DNA of 64,000 bases from Bacillus suaedaesalsae (GTDB lineage: Bacteria; Bacillota; Bacilli; Bacillales; SA4): contig NZ_JAFELM010000030.1 of the NCBI RefSeq assembly GCF_016890225.1, forward strand, positions 124,001-188,000, in the 5' to 3' direction. Made by a program: the position numbers and the translations under genes. This document shows, piece by piece, positions 1 to 8,461 of the stretch (the stretch's first letter is position 1; every line of letters starts with the position of its first letter). The notes beneath the pieces were generated by a model, which searched no databases, was not told the origin of the DNA, and was given only the letters and a program-made list of their open reading frames with translations.

Positions 1-107
1 GTGCTGTCATACTTTCTATTTACATGTTTAACGGAGGGATTTGAATGACCACTTACGAAATACCCACCAATTGATTCAATAAATTCTTGTAGCAGAATGG
101 TTTTCAA
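1..107 (-). CDS. Partial unknown protein, N-terminal 35 residues, runs off the left edge
   Basis: The reading frame is open from a TTG at 107 to the window edge, with an AGGGGTG ribosome site seven bases upstream. The translation starts MKTILLQEFIESIGGYF and looks like normal coding sequence. I do not recognise the family. It lies downstream of and on the same strand as the first YheD-like gene, with about 110 bases between. Only the N-terminus is visible, so no function is offered. Confidence 0.4.
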   Translation of the reverse strand, partial: MKTILLQEFIESIGGYFVSGHSNPSVKHVNRKYDS

Positions 108-217
108 GTTACAGCACCCCTAAACATTTTTGTCTTTATATGTTTATTAGGAAAAAGAGATTTGGTAAGGGCACTTACGTTATTTACACAAAATATTTAT
201 CTTAGAAATTTCATTGT

Positions 218-1516
218 TTAAAAGCCTGCTAACGTTTTTGCGTATTCTAACGGTGTTGTTAATAACTTATAGAATATATGAGGAGGTATTTCTCCTTTCT
301 TCGTTTCAACTGAATATCCACCCTGTAGTTCAAGTAACCAAATCCTTAGATTGGAATCGACGATAACATCAAACGCAACATCACCTAAATGGATTCCCTC
401 ATTTTCTATTAATGAAGCGATTTTTGTACAAACTTCAATCATCTTCTGCTGAATTCTTTTGGACTCCTCATTACTAATCGAAAATAGCTGTCTAAATCCT
501 TCATCTGCTTCTAAAAGTCCAGCCCTATTTCTTGAATTTGTAATTATGCTTTCTTCATTTGATATTCTTGTTGTTATTCCAGGGCAAAACCATTTTTTGT
601 ATCTGTCTTTTTGTAGATAAACACGGAAATCAACTATTCTATTTTTATATTGAAAAGGGACTGATTGTTGGATTAGATAGGATCTCCCATACATCTTCGT
701 CATAACGAATGAGGATAATTGATGCCAAGAATACAAGATAGTTAACTGGTTGAATGCATCCTTAACAACATATCCCCGTTTTGTTAGTTTAATCGAATAC
801 ATCCCTTTTCCTTGATAAGATTGATTCGGTTTAAGATATACAGACCCATATTTGTTTAACATATAAATTAAACCTTTTGTACTTTTAAATGGAATCGTAT
901 GTGGCAAATATTGCTTCAATATATGATTTTTAGATATTAATTGATGCTGTACCCACTTTGATAAGTGCTGTGAATAAAAAACTTTATTTCCAATTATTTG
1001 AACGAAATGATTATACATTTTACTACTCATCGAATCCTTATTTACAAAGATTGCATTAGGATAAGGAAAAATTCCCGGTTTCCAACTCTTCTCTGTTGGA
1101 CTATAATAATAGCCTTCAATTATTCTTTTATAGTAATTGACAGAATCCTCAGTAAAAGTATAGATAAGTCCTTTAATTGAATCATAATCAACAAATCTCA
1201 TAAGAATTAACTGAAGCAATTCTTGAGTTAAATCCTTCTTTCTTCTGCAGCCTAATATACCGATAACTGGTCCTATCCTAATAGTATTTTCTAGCACCTT
1301 CACCTCAAATGGAATTTCTATAGGCAGTTCAATTCCCTTTTCAAAATAAGTAGGAATACTTATAACATCTTGTTCTATTAGTCTGTTCTTTTTGACCTTT
1401 AATACCTCTTTGCATTGCCCAATCTGCAATTCAACTGTTCTGCCTAATTCTTTATATTTCTCCTTATTTATCTCTATATATCTTTTCCCTTGTTCATTCA
1501 ATTGGACTTTAAACAT
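218..1516 (-). CDS. YheC/YheD-family ATP-grasp protein (long type, E-x-Q variant), 432 aa
   Basis: This is a long YheD-type member: an N-terminal domain of about 80 residues, a middle segment ending near 'FPYPNAIFV', then an ATP-grasp fold. The nucleotide-binding lysine lies in 'YLKPNQSYQGKGM' and the 'IQQSV' strand follows. The C-terminal metal motif is 'WLLELQGG' (Glu396, Gln398), so the usual E-x-N is E-x-Q, and the protein ends in the family tail 'LAGF'. B. subtilis relatives are spore-coat associated; the ligase substrate is unknown. The ATG has a good AGGGGAG site. It is divergent from the next gene, with a sigma-K-like promoter at about 1538-1564. Confidence 0.85.
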   Translation of the reverse strand: MFKVQLNEQGKRYIEINKEKYKELGRTVELQIGQCKEVLKVKKNRLIEQDVISIPTYFEKGIELPIEIPFEVKVLENTIRIGPVIGILGCRRKKDLTQELLQLILMRFVDYDSIKGLIYTFTEDSVNYYKRIIEGYYYSPTEKSWKPGIFPYPNAIFVNKDSMSSKMYNHFVQIIGNKVFYSQHLSKWVQHQLISKNHILKQYLPHTIPFKSTKGLIYMLNKYGSVYLKPNQSYQGKGMYSIKLTKRGYVVKDAFNQLTILYSWHQLSSFVMTKMYGRSYLIQQSVPFQYKNRIVDFRVYLQKDRYKKWFCPGITTRISNEESIITNSRNRAGLLEADEGFRQLFSISNEESKRIQQKMIEVCTKIASLIENEGIHLGDVAFDVIVDSNLRIWLLELQGGYSVETKKGEIPPHIFYKLLTTPLEYAKTLAGF

Positions 1517-1537
1517 TCCTTCACTCCCCTACCAATT

Positions 1538-1564
1538 AATTATATGCAAGCTGTTAAAGGCGTG
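1538..1564 (-). promoter_or_regulatory. Possible sigma-K promoter for the YheD-like gene at 218-1516
   Basis: On the minus strand CATATAATT (1546-1538) matches the sigma-K -10 consensus CATAnnnTA at eight of nine positions. A CACG lies at 1564-1561, about 15 bases upstream, as a plausible -35. Late mother-cell expression would suit a coat-associated protein. This is a motif match only. Confidence 0.35.
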
Positions 1565-1661
1565 TTTAGACAAAAAGGCTAAAAGGACATGAAATTAGTC
1601 TATTCACTGTTTTTCCAATTGAATAGGATATAAAATCACAGAATGATAAGGAGTGAATTCA

Positions 1662-2762
1662 TTGTCTTCTACAAATAACGTAGGGATTATTTTACCTGAT
1701 AAAATATATAAGAACATGTCCAATATGACTCCCGATGTAAGGTGCATGCTGAACTTATTTGAAAAAGCAGCTAAACATAATAATATTCGTCTCTGCTATC
1801 TTACATTAAATCGGATAAGGCCCGATAAAAGGACAGTAGAAGCATTTATCATGGTTGGAAATGAATTTGTTTTTAAAGAGGTGGTTCGACCAAAAGTCAT
1901 TTATTCGAGAATTATCGACTATTCACCTATCTGCCAAGCTCACATTAAGTCACTATTAGAAAGTGGCATTACGGTCTTTAATCGACCTAATTATGATGTC
2001 GAGAAATATACGATTCATCAATTACTAGAAATAAACAATTTGTTAAAGAAACATCTCCCTTATACCCTTCCATTAACCTTACAATCACTAAAATTAATGA
2101 TGAATAAATATAACAGTTTAATTCTTAAACCAAATTATGGCGAAAAAGGAATGGGCGCTATGAAACTTGATAGAAGTGGTAAGTATTGGAGCCTTTCTTA
2201 TAAGCTTTCTGGGGAATTGGATGTCAGGCATGAATACTTTATTAACTCATTCCCAAGTATTCTATTATCGAGGATTAAAGAACGAAAATACATTATTCAA
2301 GAAACAATTCCTCTTGCAACATATATGGGATCTCCCTTTGATATGAGAGTAAGTGTACAAAAAAATATAGAAGGTAATTTTACCGTTACTGGTATCATGT
2401 GTAAGGTTGCAAAACAAAATGATTTTCTAACTAACGGCGCACAAGGAAGTTCAACTTATCTAATAAAAAAGATTCTTCCTGAAACGAATATTATAACTTC
2501 TCCCTCTAAGCTCAGAAAAAATATTTTCTCTATTTCATTAGGGATTGCACACTATTTAGATCATCAATTTCCTCATCTGGCAGACTTGGGATTTGATATC
2601 GGTGTAACAAAAGATGGTGTGCCATATTTTATTGAATGCAACTTTATTTCAGACTATTTAGGTGGAATTATTGCAAACGGTAAACTTCTAGCTGAAGAAT
2701 GGAGTTCTGTATTTACAACTCCAATAGATTATGCAAAATATTTACTAGATAAGATGGACTAA
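1662..2762 (+). CDS. YheC/YheD-family ATP-grasp protein (short type), 366 aa
   Basis: This is a short YheC-type member that begins directly with a 'VGIILPDKIY' strand and lacks the N-terminal domain of the long type. The ATP-grasp features are 'ILKPNYGEKGMGAM' (nucleotide loop), 'IIQETIPLA', and 'YFIECNF' with Glu325 and Asn327 as the metal E-x-N. I chose the TTG at 1662 because AAGGAG (1648-1653) sits eight bases upstream; an in-frame GTG at 1653 overlaps that site and is unlikely. The gene is divergent from 218-1516 and 72 bases ahead of another long member on the same strand. Confidence 0.85.
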   Translation: MSSTNNVGIILPDKIYKNMSNMTPDVRCMLNLFEKAAKHNNIRLCYLTLNRIRPDKRTVEAFIMVGNEFVFKEVVRPKVIYSRIIDYSPICQAHIKSLLESGITVFNRPNYDVEKYTIHQLLEINNLLKKHLPYTLPLTLQSLKLMMNKYNSLILKPNYGEKGMGAMKLDRSGKYWSLSYKLSGELDVRHEYFINSFPSILLSRIKERKYIIQETIPLATYMGSPFDMRVSVQKNIEGNFTVTGIMCKVAKQNDFLTNGAQGSSTYLIKKILPETNIITSPSKLRKNIFSISLGIAHYLDHQFPHLADLGFDIGVTKDGVPYFIECNFISDYLGGIIANGKLLAEEWSSVFTTPIDYAKYLLDKMD

Positions 2763-2834
2763 GACCCCAATCAATTTTTTTTATGTTTCATATAATAATC
2801 CTAAAATTGTCCTTTTTGGTTGGAGGAAAGACCG

Positions 2835-4169
2835 ATGTATAAAATTAATATAGATCATTCAACGTCTACAGTAAGACTCCCATTCCACTCGAAGAAATAT
2901 TCATATTTAACACATACACATGTAAACTTAACGTATGGTATTCAAGAATACAGGGTGTTTGTAGTTTTAGATCCATCATTGTCTGATGGAGAAATAATTG
3001 TGTCTGCAAATATCATAGAAAAGCTTTCAATTCCTCTAGAACCGCTATTCGACTTGAAAGTTCTAGGTCAAAACGGGATAAAGATCGGACCTTATATTGG
3101 GATATTAGCAGCCTTATCTTCCGAGAAACTTTCAAGAATTGTGTCATCATTAACTAGCTATGTGCATCACTACAAACAAATAGGCGGTTCCATTATTGCC
3201 TTCTCATTAGAAGGGATTGATAAAAAGAACCAAGTAATAGAAGGATATTTATTCAATCCGCAAACAAGGCAATGGATAAAAGGCAATTATCCATATCCAG
3301 CTTCTTTATTCTCTATCGTCGAAGCAAACTTAACGGATAAGTGGCAACAATTTCAATCAATCATGCATCATTTTAAATCTGAACTTAATGATTCTGTTTA
3401 CAACTTTCCTAATTTTGATAAATGGGATATGTACAAAATGCTAAAAAATGAGTTTCATCAACATTTACCTGAAACAGTTGTTTATCAATCTCCATTAACA
3501 ATTATAGAAATGTTAAAGAAACATCGAAGTGTATACATTAAACCAATGAATGGCCGTTTAGGAAGGCTCGTCTATAAAGTAATAAAGACAAAGAATGGAG
3601 CCATTGTCCAATTTGGAGGTAGGCGTAGAGAACAAGATCGATATTTTTCAAGCAAAAAACAGTTTATGAGATTCTTCTATTATTCTTTAAAGAATGATGA
3701 TTATTTAATACAACAAAGCATTTCGTTATTGACCTATAAACAGAGAGTGATTGATTTCCGAGTCATTTTAGTGAAAGATCATAAAAAAAGGTGGAAAATA
3801 CTTGAAACCGTTTCACGGTTTGGGGCTGACCAAAGCATTGTAAGTAATATCTCTTCAGGTGGTCGAGCTGAGATTGCTCATAAGACTTTTACTGAGAGAT
3901 TTCATATTCCAATTGAATTACAAAAGGATTTGTTCCAAAGGATTCACAATCTTGTCCTTAACTCCATTCAGAAAATAGAATCCAACGGTTACCACTGTGG
4001 TAATATTGGGTTTGATATCGGTATTGATCAGAACTTCCATTTATGGATTATTGAAATTAATAATCAAAATCCTGACCATTATATCGCTCTATCTGCAAAT
4101 TCAGCGCCTCTTTTTTATCAGGCTCGATTTCATAACATGATTTATGCGAAAAGACTAGCTGGTTTTTAA
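2835..4169 (+). CDS. YheC/YheD-family ATP-grasp protein (long type), 444 aa
   Basis: This long YheD-type protein ends in 'KRLAGF'. The ATP-grasp lysine is in 'YIKPMNGRLGRLVYK'; the glycine-rich loop is altered compared with the G-K-G of relatives. The Mg site is 'WIIEINNQ' (Glu407, Asn409), preceded by 'GNIGFDIGID'. Its closest relatives in the window are the proteins at 14925-16256 and 19482-20804, which share the 'SNISSGG' type segment. The ATG at 2835 follows GGAGG at 2822-2826; an upstream in-frame TTG overlaps the ribosome site. It is probably cotranscribed with 1662-2762 and converges on 4261-5565. Confidence 0.85.
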   Translation: MYKINIDHSTSTVRLPFHSKKYSYLTHTHVNLTYGIQEYRVFVVLDPSLSDGEIIVSANIIEKLSIPLEPLFDLKVLGQNGIKIGPYIGILAALSSEKLSRIVSSLTSYVHHYKQIGGSIIAFSLEGIDKKNQVIEGYLFNPQTRQWIKGNYPYPASLFSIVEANLTDKWQQFQSIMHHFKSELNDSVYNFPNFDKWDMYKMLKNEFHQHLPETVVYQSPLTIIEMLKKHRSVYIKPMNGRLGRLVYKVIKTKNGAIVQFGGRRREQDRYFSSKKQFMRFFYYSLKNDDYLIQQSISLLTYKQRVIDFRVILVKDHKKRWKILETVSRFGADQSIVSNISSGGRAEIAHKTFTERFHIPIELQKDLFQRIHNLVLNSIQKIESNGYHCGNIGFDIGIDQNFHLWIIEINNQNPDHYIALSANSAPLFYQARFHNMIYAKRLAGF

Positions 4170-4221
4170 GGATTTCTTTAGGATATAAATGTGTTGATTA
4201 TAAACATAGATAAACTAAAAA

Positions 4222-4248
4222 ACTGAAAAGATTCTTCGTCTTTTCAGT
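4222..4248. terminator. Bidirectional terminator between convergent YheD-like genes
   Basis: A perfect 10-bp stem, ACTGAAAAGA / TCTTTTCAGT, with a 7-base loop lies in the 90-base gap between the converging genes. It has A-rich sequence on the left and a partial T-run on the right, so it could serve both strands. Confidence 0.7.
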
Positions 4249-4260
4249 TACATATTCATT

Positions 4261-5565
4261 TTAATTATTGAATTCACTTAACGCTTTTGCATACTCAATA
4301 GGAGTCGTCCATACCTTCCTATAGATGGCTTCTGGAATGTTATATAGCCTCTCATCCACCGCATAATTTATTTGAACTTCCAAAATCCATACCTTTAAAT
4401 TTGAATCAACAGCAACGTCTAATGCTACATCTCCGATGATCTGTTTTTTACTCTTTAGCTCCCTACATACAGCCCTGCATGCTTCAATTATTTCATGTTC
4501 AATTGTCTTTTCCTCGTTAATCGTAAATCCAAATATGAAACGAGACGCATCATGATACGATAAAACTTTTTCTGTATACTTTAAATTCGAAACTACACAT
4601 CCTGGCATTGATACACGGCAGATGATTCCGGAACAATTCCAATTCCTCGTGGAATCTTTTTGTAAGTAAACTCGAAAATCCACCATTCTTTTTTCAACTT
4701 CTTTGTAGGATACATCCTGTTGAATTAAATACTTTCGTCTTTTTGTTAATTTTTTCAATATTTGTCCAAGCTCACTTTTGCTCGAAACATTCATGATTTC
4801 TTTCCTTTTTGTTTGTACCTCGAATCCAACATCCGTCTTTACTATCTTAAAGATTCCGTTCCCTCTCGATAGATTTGTAGGTTTGAGATATACGCTATCA
4901 TAAGTTTTAAATGTTTCAATTAAGCTATCAATATTTCGTAATCTACGTGTATAAGGCAAATAATGCCTTACTTTTGTTTTATAAAGTAACTCCCATAGCT
5001 TATTCTTCGTCATTCGGCAATTGTTTACTATTTTTGTACCTTCCTTTATTAACAAATCATACTTGTCTTTTTTAATAAATGTCCGATTGACAATAACACT
5101 AGGTAATGGAAACCTCTCCTCAATCCATTCACCTTTTTCTGTATAATAATAACCTTTACAATTTTTCCTCTCGAAATCGATCAAATCCTGTGATGTAACG
5201 AATATAACCCCTTTAACTTTTTTATAAAAATACAGACGTTCCTTTAATAGTTCTAGACGGTTAGGGGTAATAAATGAAGACTGATTGGATACAAGTATTG
5301 AAATTAATGGACCAATATGAATTTGGTTCTCTTTTAAAGCGATTTCATATAATGCATCCCGTGGTAATGAAAACTCGTTGGAAATAAAAGGATCTATTCC
5401 TACTTCACATTCTTCCAGATTACTATTCTCTTCAATTATCTTTGTTAGTTTTACTGTCCCGTAATTTAGGATGATTTCCTGTCCAACCTGGAGTTTATAT
5501 TCCTTAAGCACTTTGCCATTAAATTGAATTGAACTGTTCGGTTGTTGAATCCATCTTATTTTCAC
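4261..5565 (-). CDS. YheC/YheD-family ATP-grasp protein (long type, E-x-Q variant), 434 aa
   Basis: This long member has an N-terminal domain (residues 1-90), 'YLKPTNLSRGNGIF' as the nucleotide loop, 'IQQDVSYKE', then 'GDVALDVAVD' and 'WILEVQINY', so the metal motif is Glu396-x-Gln398. It ends 'AKALSEFNN' rather than the common LAGF. The GTG start at 5565 has a GGGGAGGG site. The broken genes at 10563-10973 and 11283-11532 are of the same subtype. A hairpin just upstream (5586-5605) separates it from the small ORF at 5607-5810. Confidence 0.85.
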   Translation of the reverse strand: MKIRWIQQPNSSIQFNGKVLKEYKLQVGQEIILNYGTVKLTKIIEENSNLEECEVGIDPFISNEFSLPRDALYEIALKENQIHIGPLISILVSNQSSFITPNRLELLKERLYFYKKVKGVIFVTSQDLIDFERKNCKGYYYTEKGEWIEERFPLPSVIVNRTFIKKDKYDLLIKEGTKIVNNCRMTKNKLWELLYKTKVRHYLPYTRRLRNIDSLIETFKTYDSVYLKPTNLSRGNGIFKIVKTDVGFEVQTKRKEIMNVSSKSELGQILKKLTKRRKYLIQQDVSYKEVEKRMVDFRVYLQKDSTRNWNCSGIICRVSMPGCVVSNLKYTEKVLSYHDASRFIFGFTINEEKTIEHEIIEACRAVCRELKSKKQIIGDVALDVAVDSNLKVWILEVQINYAVDERLYNIPEAIYRKVWTTPIEYAKALSEFNN

Positions 5566-5585
5566 TTTACACCCTCCCCGTTAGA

Positions 5586-5605
5586 AAAACTTGGCTAGCG
5601 CCAAG
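5586..5605 (-). terminator. Hairpin between the 67-aa YheD N-terminal fragment and the next YheD gene
   Basis: On the minus strand ACTTGGC-gcta-GCCAAGT is followed by TTTTTC and begins immediately after the TAG stop of the 67-residue ORF. It looks like an intrinsic terminator. It also lies about 20 bases before the GTG of the downstream gene, so it could act as an attenuator if no promoter lies in between. Confidence 0.65.
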
Positions 5606-5606
5606 T

Positions 5607-5810
5607 CTATAGACGCAGACTAGGATCTATCATTATCGTGTCATTAGTTATCGTTGTATGAAGGATTAACTGGATCTCAACGGTTGCAGTACCAAAGCTA
5701 ATCATGATTTGCCTATTTTTTTTAATGCCTAAAATTCCCGCCAGTTCTGGATGAATATACATAGCTCCCCGCAACTTTTCTTCAGCTAAAATAGTGATTT
5801 TTTTGTCCAT
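5607..5810 (-). pseudogene. Stand-alone N-terminal domain of a YheD-type protein, 67 aa
   Basis: The product, starting MDKKITILAEEKLRGAMYIH, aligns with the first 65 residues of the intact protein at 19482-20804 (shared 'IHP', 'FGT' and a following strand). It then stops before any ATP-grasp domain. It has its own ribosome site (AAGGAG) and a terminator right after the stop, so it may still be translated. It sits divergently beside the broken YheC gene at 5948, exactly as 19482-20804 sits beside the intact 20940-22034. I read it as the truncated copy from a segmental duplication. A functional small domain protein remains possible. Confidence 0.6.
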
Positions 5811-5947
5811 ATAAGTTCTCCTTCATCTCCAATATGTTCCTTTTTTAAAATATTCATTACTTTGGAATTTGTGATTAGTATCAGGATTGATGAACGTTCC
5901 TTTATGAATGGCATTTAATATTTATATGAAGGAAGGAGGTACATGGA

Positions 5948-7031
5948 ATGATTGAAAAAATCGGTATTCTTGTTTCAGAGAGGCATTTTAACAAGCTTCT
6001 TAACGGCCGGAGGTCTATTTCCAATCATTATTATGACGCGACTGCTCAATCAGTAAACTTAACACTTTTTTATATCCCGCTTAGCCTAACGGAGGTTGAA
6101 CATTAGAGTAAGGTGAAAGCTTTATTGTTTGACCACAATGAAAACAAATATAAAACAGTATTAACACCTCCTTTACCAAAGGTTATATACAACCTTGTTA
6201 GTCTCAAATCGTCAACAAATAAAAAAACTTCAAAAGCAAGGATTGATCATATTCAATTCAACTCCTTTTAAAAATGGAAAATGGCTCATGCACGAGTTAC
6301 TTAGCAAGGATTCGGAATTATGTAATCATTTACCTTACACGTTAGAGGCTACGATGGAAAATATAAAAATCATGATGAAGCAGCATGACCGCCTTTTTAT
6401 AAAGCCCTGCTATTCCAACATTGGAAAAGGCATAATGCATATGAATAAGACCGAAACTGGTGAATGGGTGTTACATGTACGGAATGAAAGGCAAACATGG
6501 ATTCAAATAAACTTTCTACATGAACTTCCAGAAGTTTTAGTCAATGCGATTACTTCAAGACCGTATATTGTACAGGAAAGAATAACACTTGCGAAATACA
6601 AGGGAAGGAACTTCGATACCCGTGTCATTGTACAGAAAAACGAGAGCGGAGAATGGGCCATCACGGGGAAGGTTGGAAAACTTGCTCAAATGGGAAATGT
6701 AATTACCAATGTTGGGCTAGGTGGAGATTTCGCAGACATTATGACATTTCTAGATCTGAACCCTCAATTTTCTTCCAACATTATTTGTGAAGAAATAGAT
6801 AAGCTTTCCTTAAAAATTGCTAAGTATCTTGAAAACTATTGTTATCATATTGCTGACTTAGGAATGGATCTTGGAGTTGCACAGAATGGAATGATTTATT
6901 TTATAGAATGTAATTTTAGAAGTCAGTACAGCGGGATGGAGAAGAATACAGACCTGCTCGCTATATGTGAAAACGTATATGAAAATCCAATAAGATATCG
7001 AAGCTTTTTATTACGTCAAATGATAACTTAG
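5948..7031 (+). pseudogene. Broken YheC-type ATP-grasp gene (nonsense plus frameshift)
   Basis: From the ATG at 5948, behind GGAGGT, the frame reads MIEKIGILVSERHFNKLLNG and matches the start of the intact protein at 20940-22034. It hits TAG at 6104-6106 (after 'LTEVEH'), continues in the same frame to about 6200, then shifts by one base. The rest, from about 6198 to 7031, is open and keeps 'FIKPCYSNIGKGIM', 'VQERITLA' and 'YFIECNFRSQYSGMEK'. Two independent lesions make function unlikely, although the 278-residue C-terminal part could in principle be made from a TTG at 6195. Confidence 0.8.
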
Positions 7032-7100
7032 AGTGTCCTTAAAACCATTTCATCAAACCAGTCATATCATAAACAAAAATGTTGAAGTTAGGTGATAAAC

Positions 7101-8408
7101 ATGAAATTGATCTGGTCAACAAAATGCCCCAAGGATACTATAATTCTAAATATGGAGGCACTCCCCCGTCATTTTAAGAGTAACAATCAAGTTACTCTTT
7201 ACATTGGCTCATTAAGTAAAGACGTAAAGATTCAAAACAGTTTTATGCTTTCTCAAAATGTGATGATCGTCCCTCATTCTTTAGGAAATGGTTTTACTTT
7301 TCCAGATGACCTGGATGTCGAAGTTAAATTCGAAAAATCCTCCATTATTGTCGGCCCGGCTATCTTATTAATTACTCCGGAATATTATCCAGAGATTACG
7401 GAGGAATTTCTAAAATTGTGTGAAGTTCACATAAAAAGTAAAAAACAATTTAAGGGGCTTTTTTACGTATGCCAAAGTTCTGGAATCAATATCCAATCTG
7501 AAACGATTACAGGGTATTGCTTCGTACCAACTGGCTCAAAAGAAAACCAATGGATAAAAGGAGTATTCCCTTATCCTCAAGCTGTTTTTAATCGAACAAG
7601 AAAGTTAGATCACTCCATCTATGAAAGTCTAAAAAACGCGATAGGAGATCGGATCTTTAACAGTGATTTTGTTGGAAAATGGAAACAATATAAATTATTT
7701 TCAGCCAATAAGAATTTAAAATTACACCTTCCTGAAACTAGAAATTTAACTAGCAAACATGTTATCTATGAGATGTTGGATAAATACAAATCAGTGTATT
7801 TAAAACCTCATAATTCTGCAAATGGAAAAGGGATTTTCTATTTGCAGAGATTGAATGGAGGGTACTTACTTCAGGATACCGAAAACCATACTCTTACGTT
7901 TCCGTCGATGAAAAAAGTGGCTAATTACTTTAGAACTAATAAAGTGACCAGTGATTATTTGGTTCAACAGCCCATTCCCTTTAAACATAACAACCGGAAT
8001 TTAGATTTTAGATTTTATATGCAAAAAAATAAAAAGAAAAAATGGACGTCACCAGGTTTCACTGCAAAAATATCGAAAGAAAATAGTATCAATACGAACT
8101 TTAAAAATCGGGATCTATTACTATATGGAATGGAGGCACTTAAGTCTATTTACAATCTTAATCAATCAGAGGCATTGGAAAAGGCAAATGAGATGTTCTC
8201 TATTTGCAGAAATGCTTGTGAGACAATCGAAATGCAAGGGATTCATTTAGGTGACGTTGCATTTGATCTTATTTTGGATCAACAGAAAAAAACCTGGATA
8301 CTAGAGCTGCAAATCCGATATGGCCGCGATAATCATATAAATAAAAAGACCTTTAAGAAGCTCATGACAAATCCAATAGAATATGCAAAGGTTTTAGCAG
8401 GTTTTTAG
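7101..8408 (+). CDS. YheC/YheD-family ATP-grasp protein (long type, E-x-Q variant), 435 aa
   Basis: This long member has 'YLKPHNSANGKGIF' as nucleotide loop, 'VQQPIPFK', 'GDVAFDLILD' and 'WILELQIRY' (Glu402-x-Gln404), and ends 'LAGF'. It is most like 218-1516. I start it at ATG 7101, six bases after AGGTG; the in-frame GTG at 7092 lies inside that site. It follows the broken YheC gene by 70 bases on the same strand, so it probably shared a promoter with it, and it has survived although its upstream partner is broken. Confidence 0.85.
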   Translation: MKLIWSTKCPKDTIILNMEALPRHFKSNNQVTLYIGSLSKDVKIQNSFMLSQNVMIVPHSLGNGFTFPDDLDVEVKFEKSSIIVGPAILLITPEYYPEITEEFLKLCEVHIKSKKQFKGLFYVCQSSGINIQSETITGYCFVPTGSKENQWIKGVFPYPQAVFNRTRKLDHSIYESLKNAIGDRIFNSDFVGKWKQYKLFSANKNLKLHLPETRNLTSKHVIYEMLDKYKSVYLKPHNSANGKGIFYLQRLNGGYLLQDTENHTLTFPSMKKVANYFRTNKVTSDYLVQQPIPFKHNNRNLDFRFYMQKNKKKKWTSPGFTAKISKENSINTNFKNRDLLLYGMEALKSIYNLNQSEALEKANEMFSICRNACETIEMQGIHLGDVAFDLILDQQKKTWILELQIRYGRDNHINKKTFKKLMTNPIEYAKVLAGF

Positions 8409-8418
8409 AATAGTAAAA

Positions 8419-8459
8419 ACGGAGTGACTTAGGGCTGTTGATGCTCCTCATCACTCCGT
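8419..8459. terminator. Bidirectional terminator between converging YheD-like genes
   Basis: ACGGAGTGA / TCACTCCGT form a perfect 9-bp stem around a 23-base loop in the 53-base gap between two converging genes, with A-rich sequence before and TATTTAAAA after. The long loop makes it weaker than the others in this array. Confidence 0.55.
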
Positions 8460-8461
8460 AT

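Noticed and set aside
1-117. Inverted repeat GTGCTGT / ACAGCAC as a small mobile element
   Set aside because: Only seven bases match and a coding frame with a ribosome site spans the interval, so chance is more likely.
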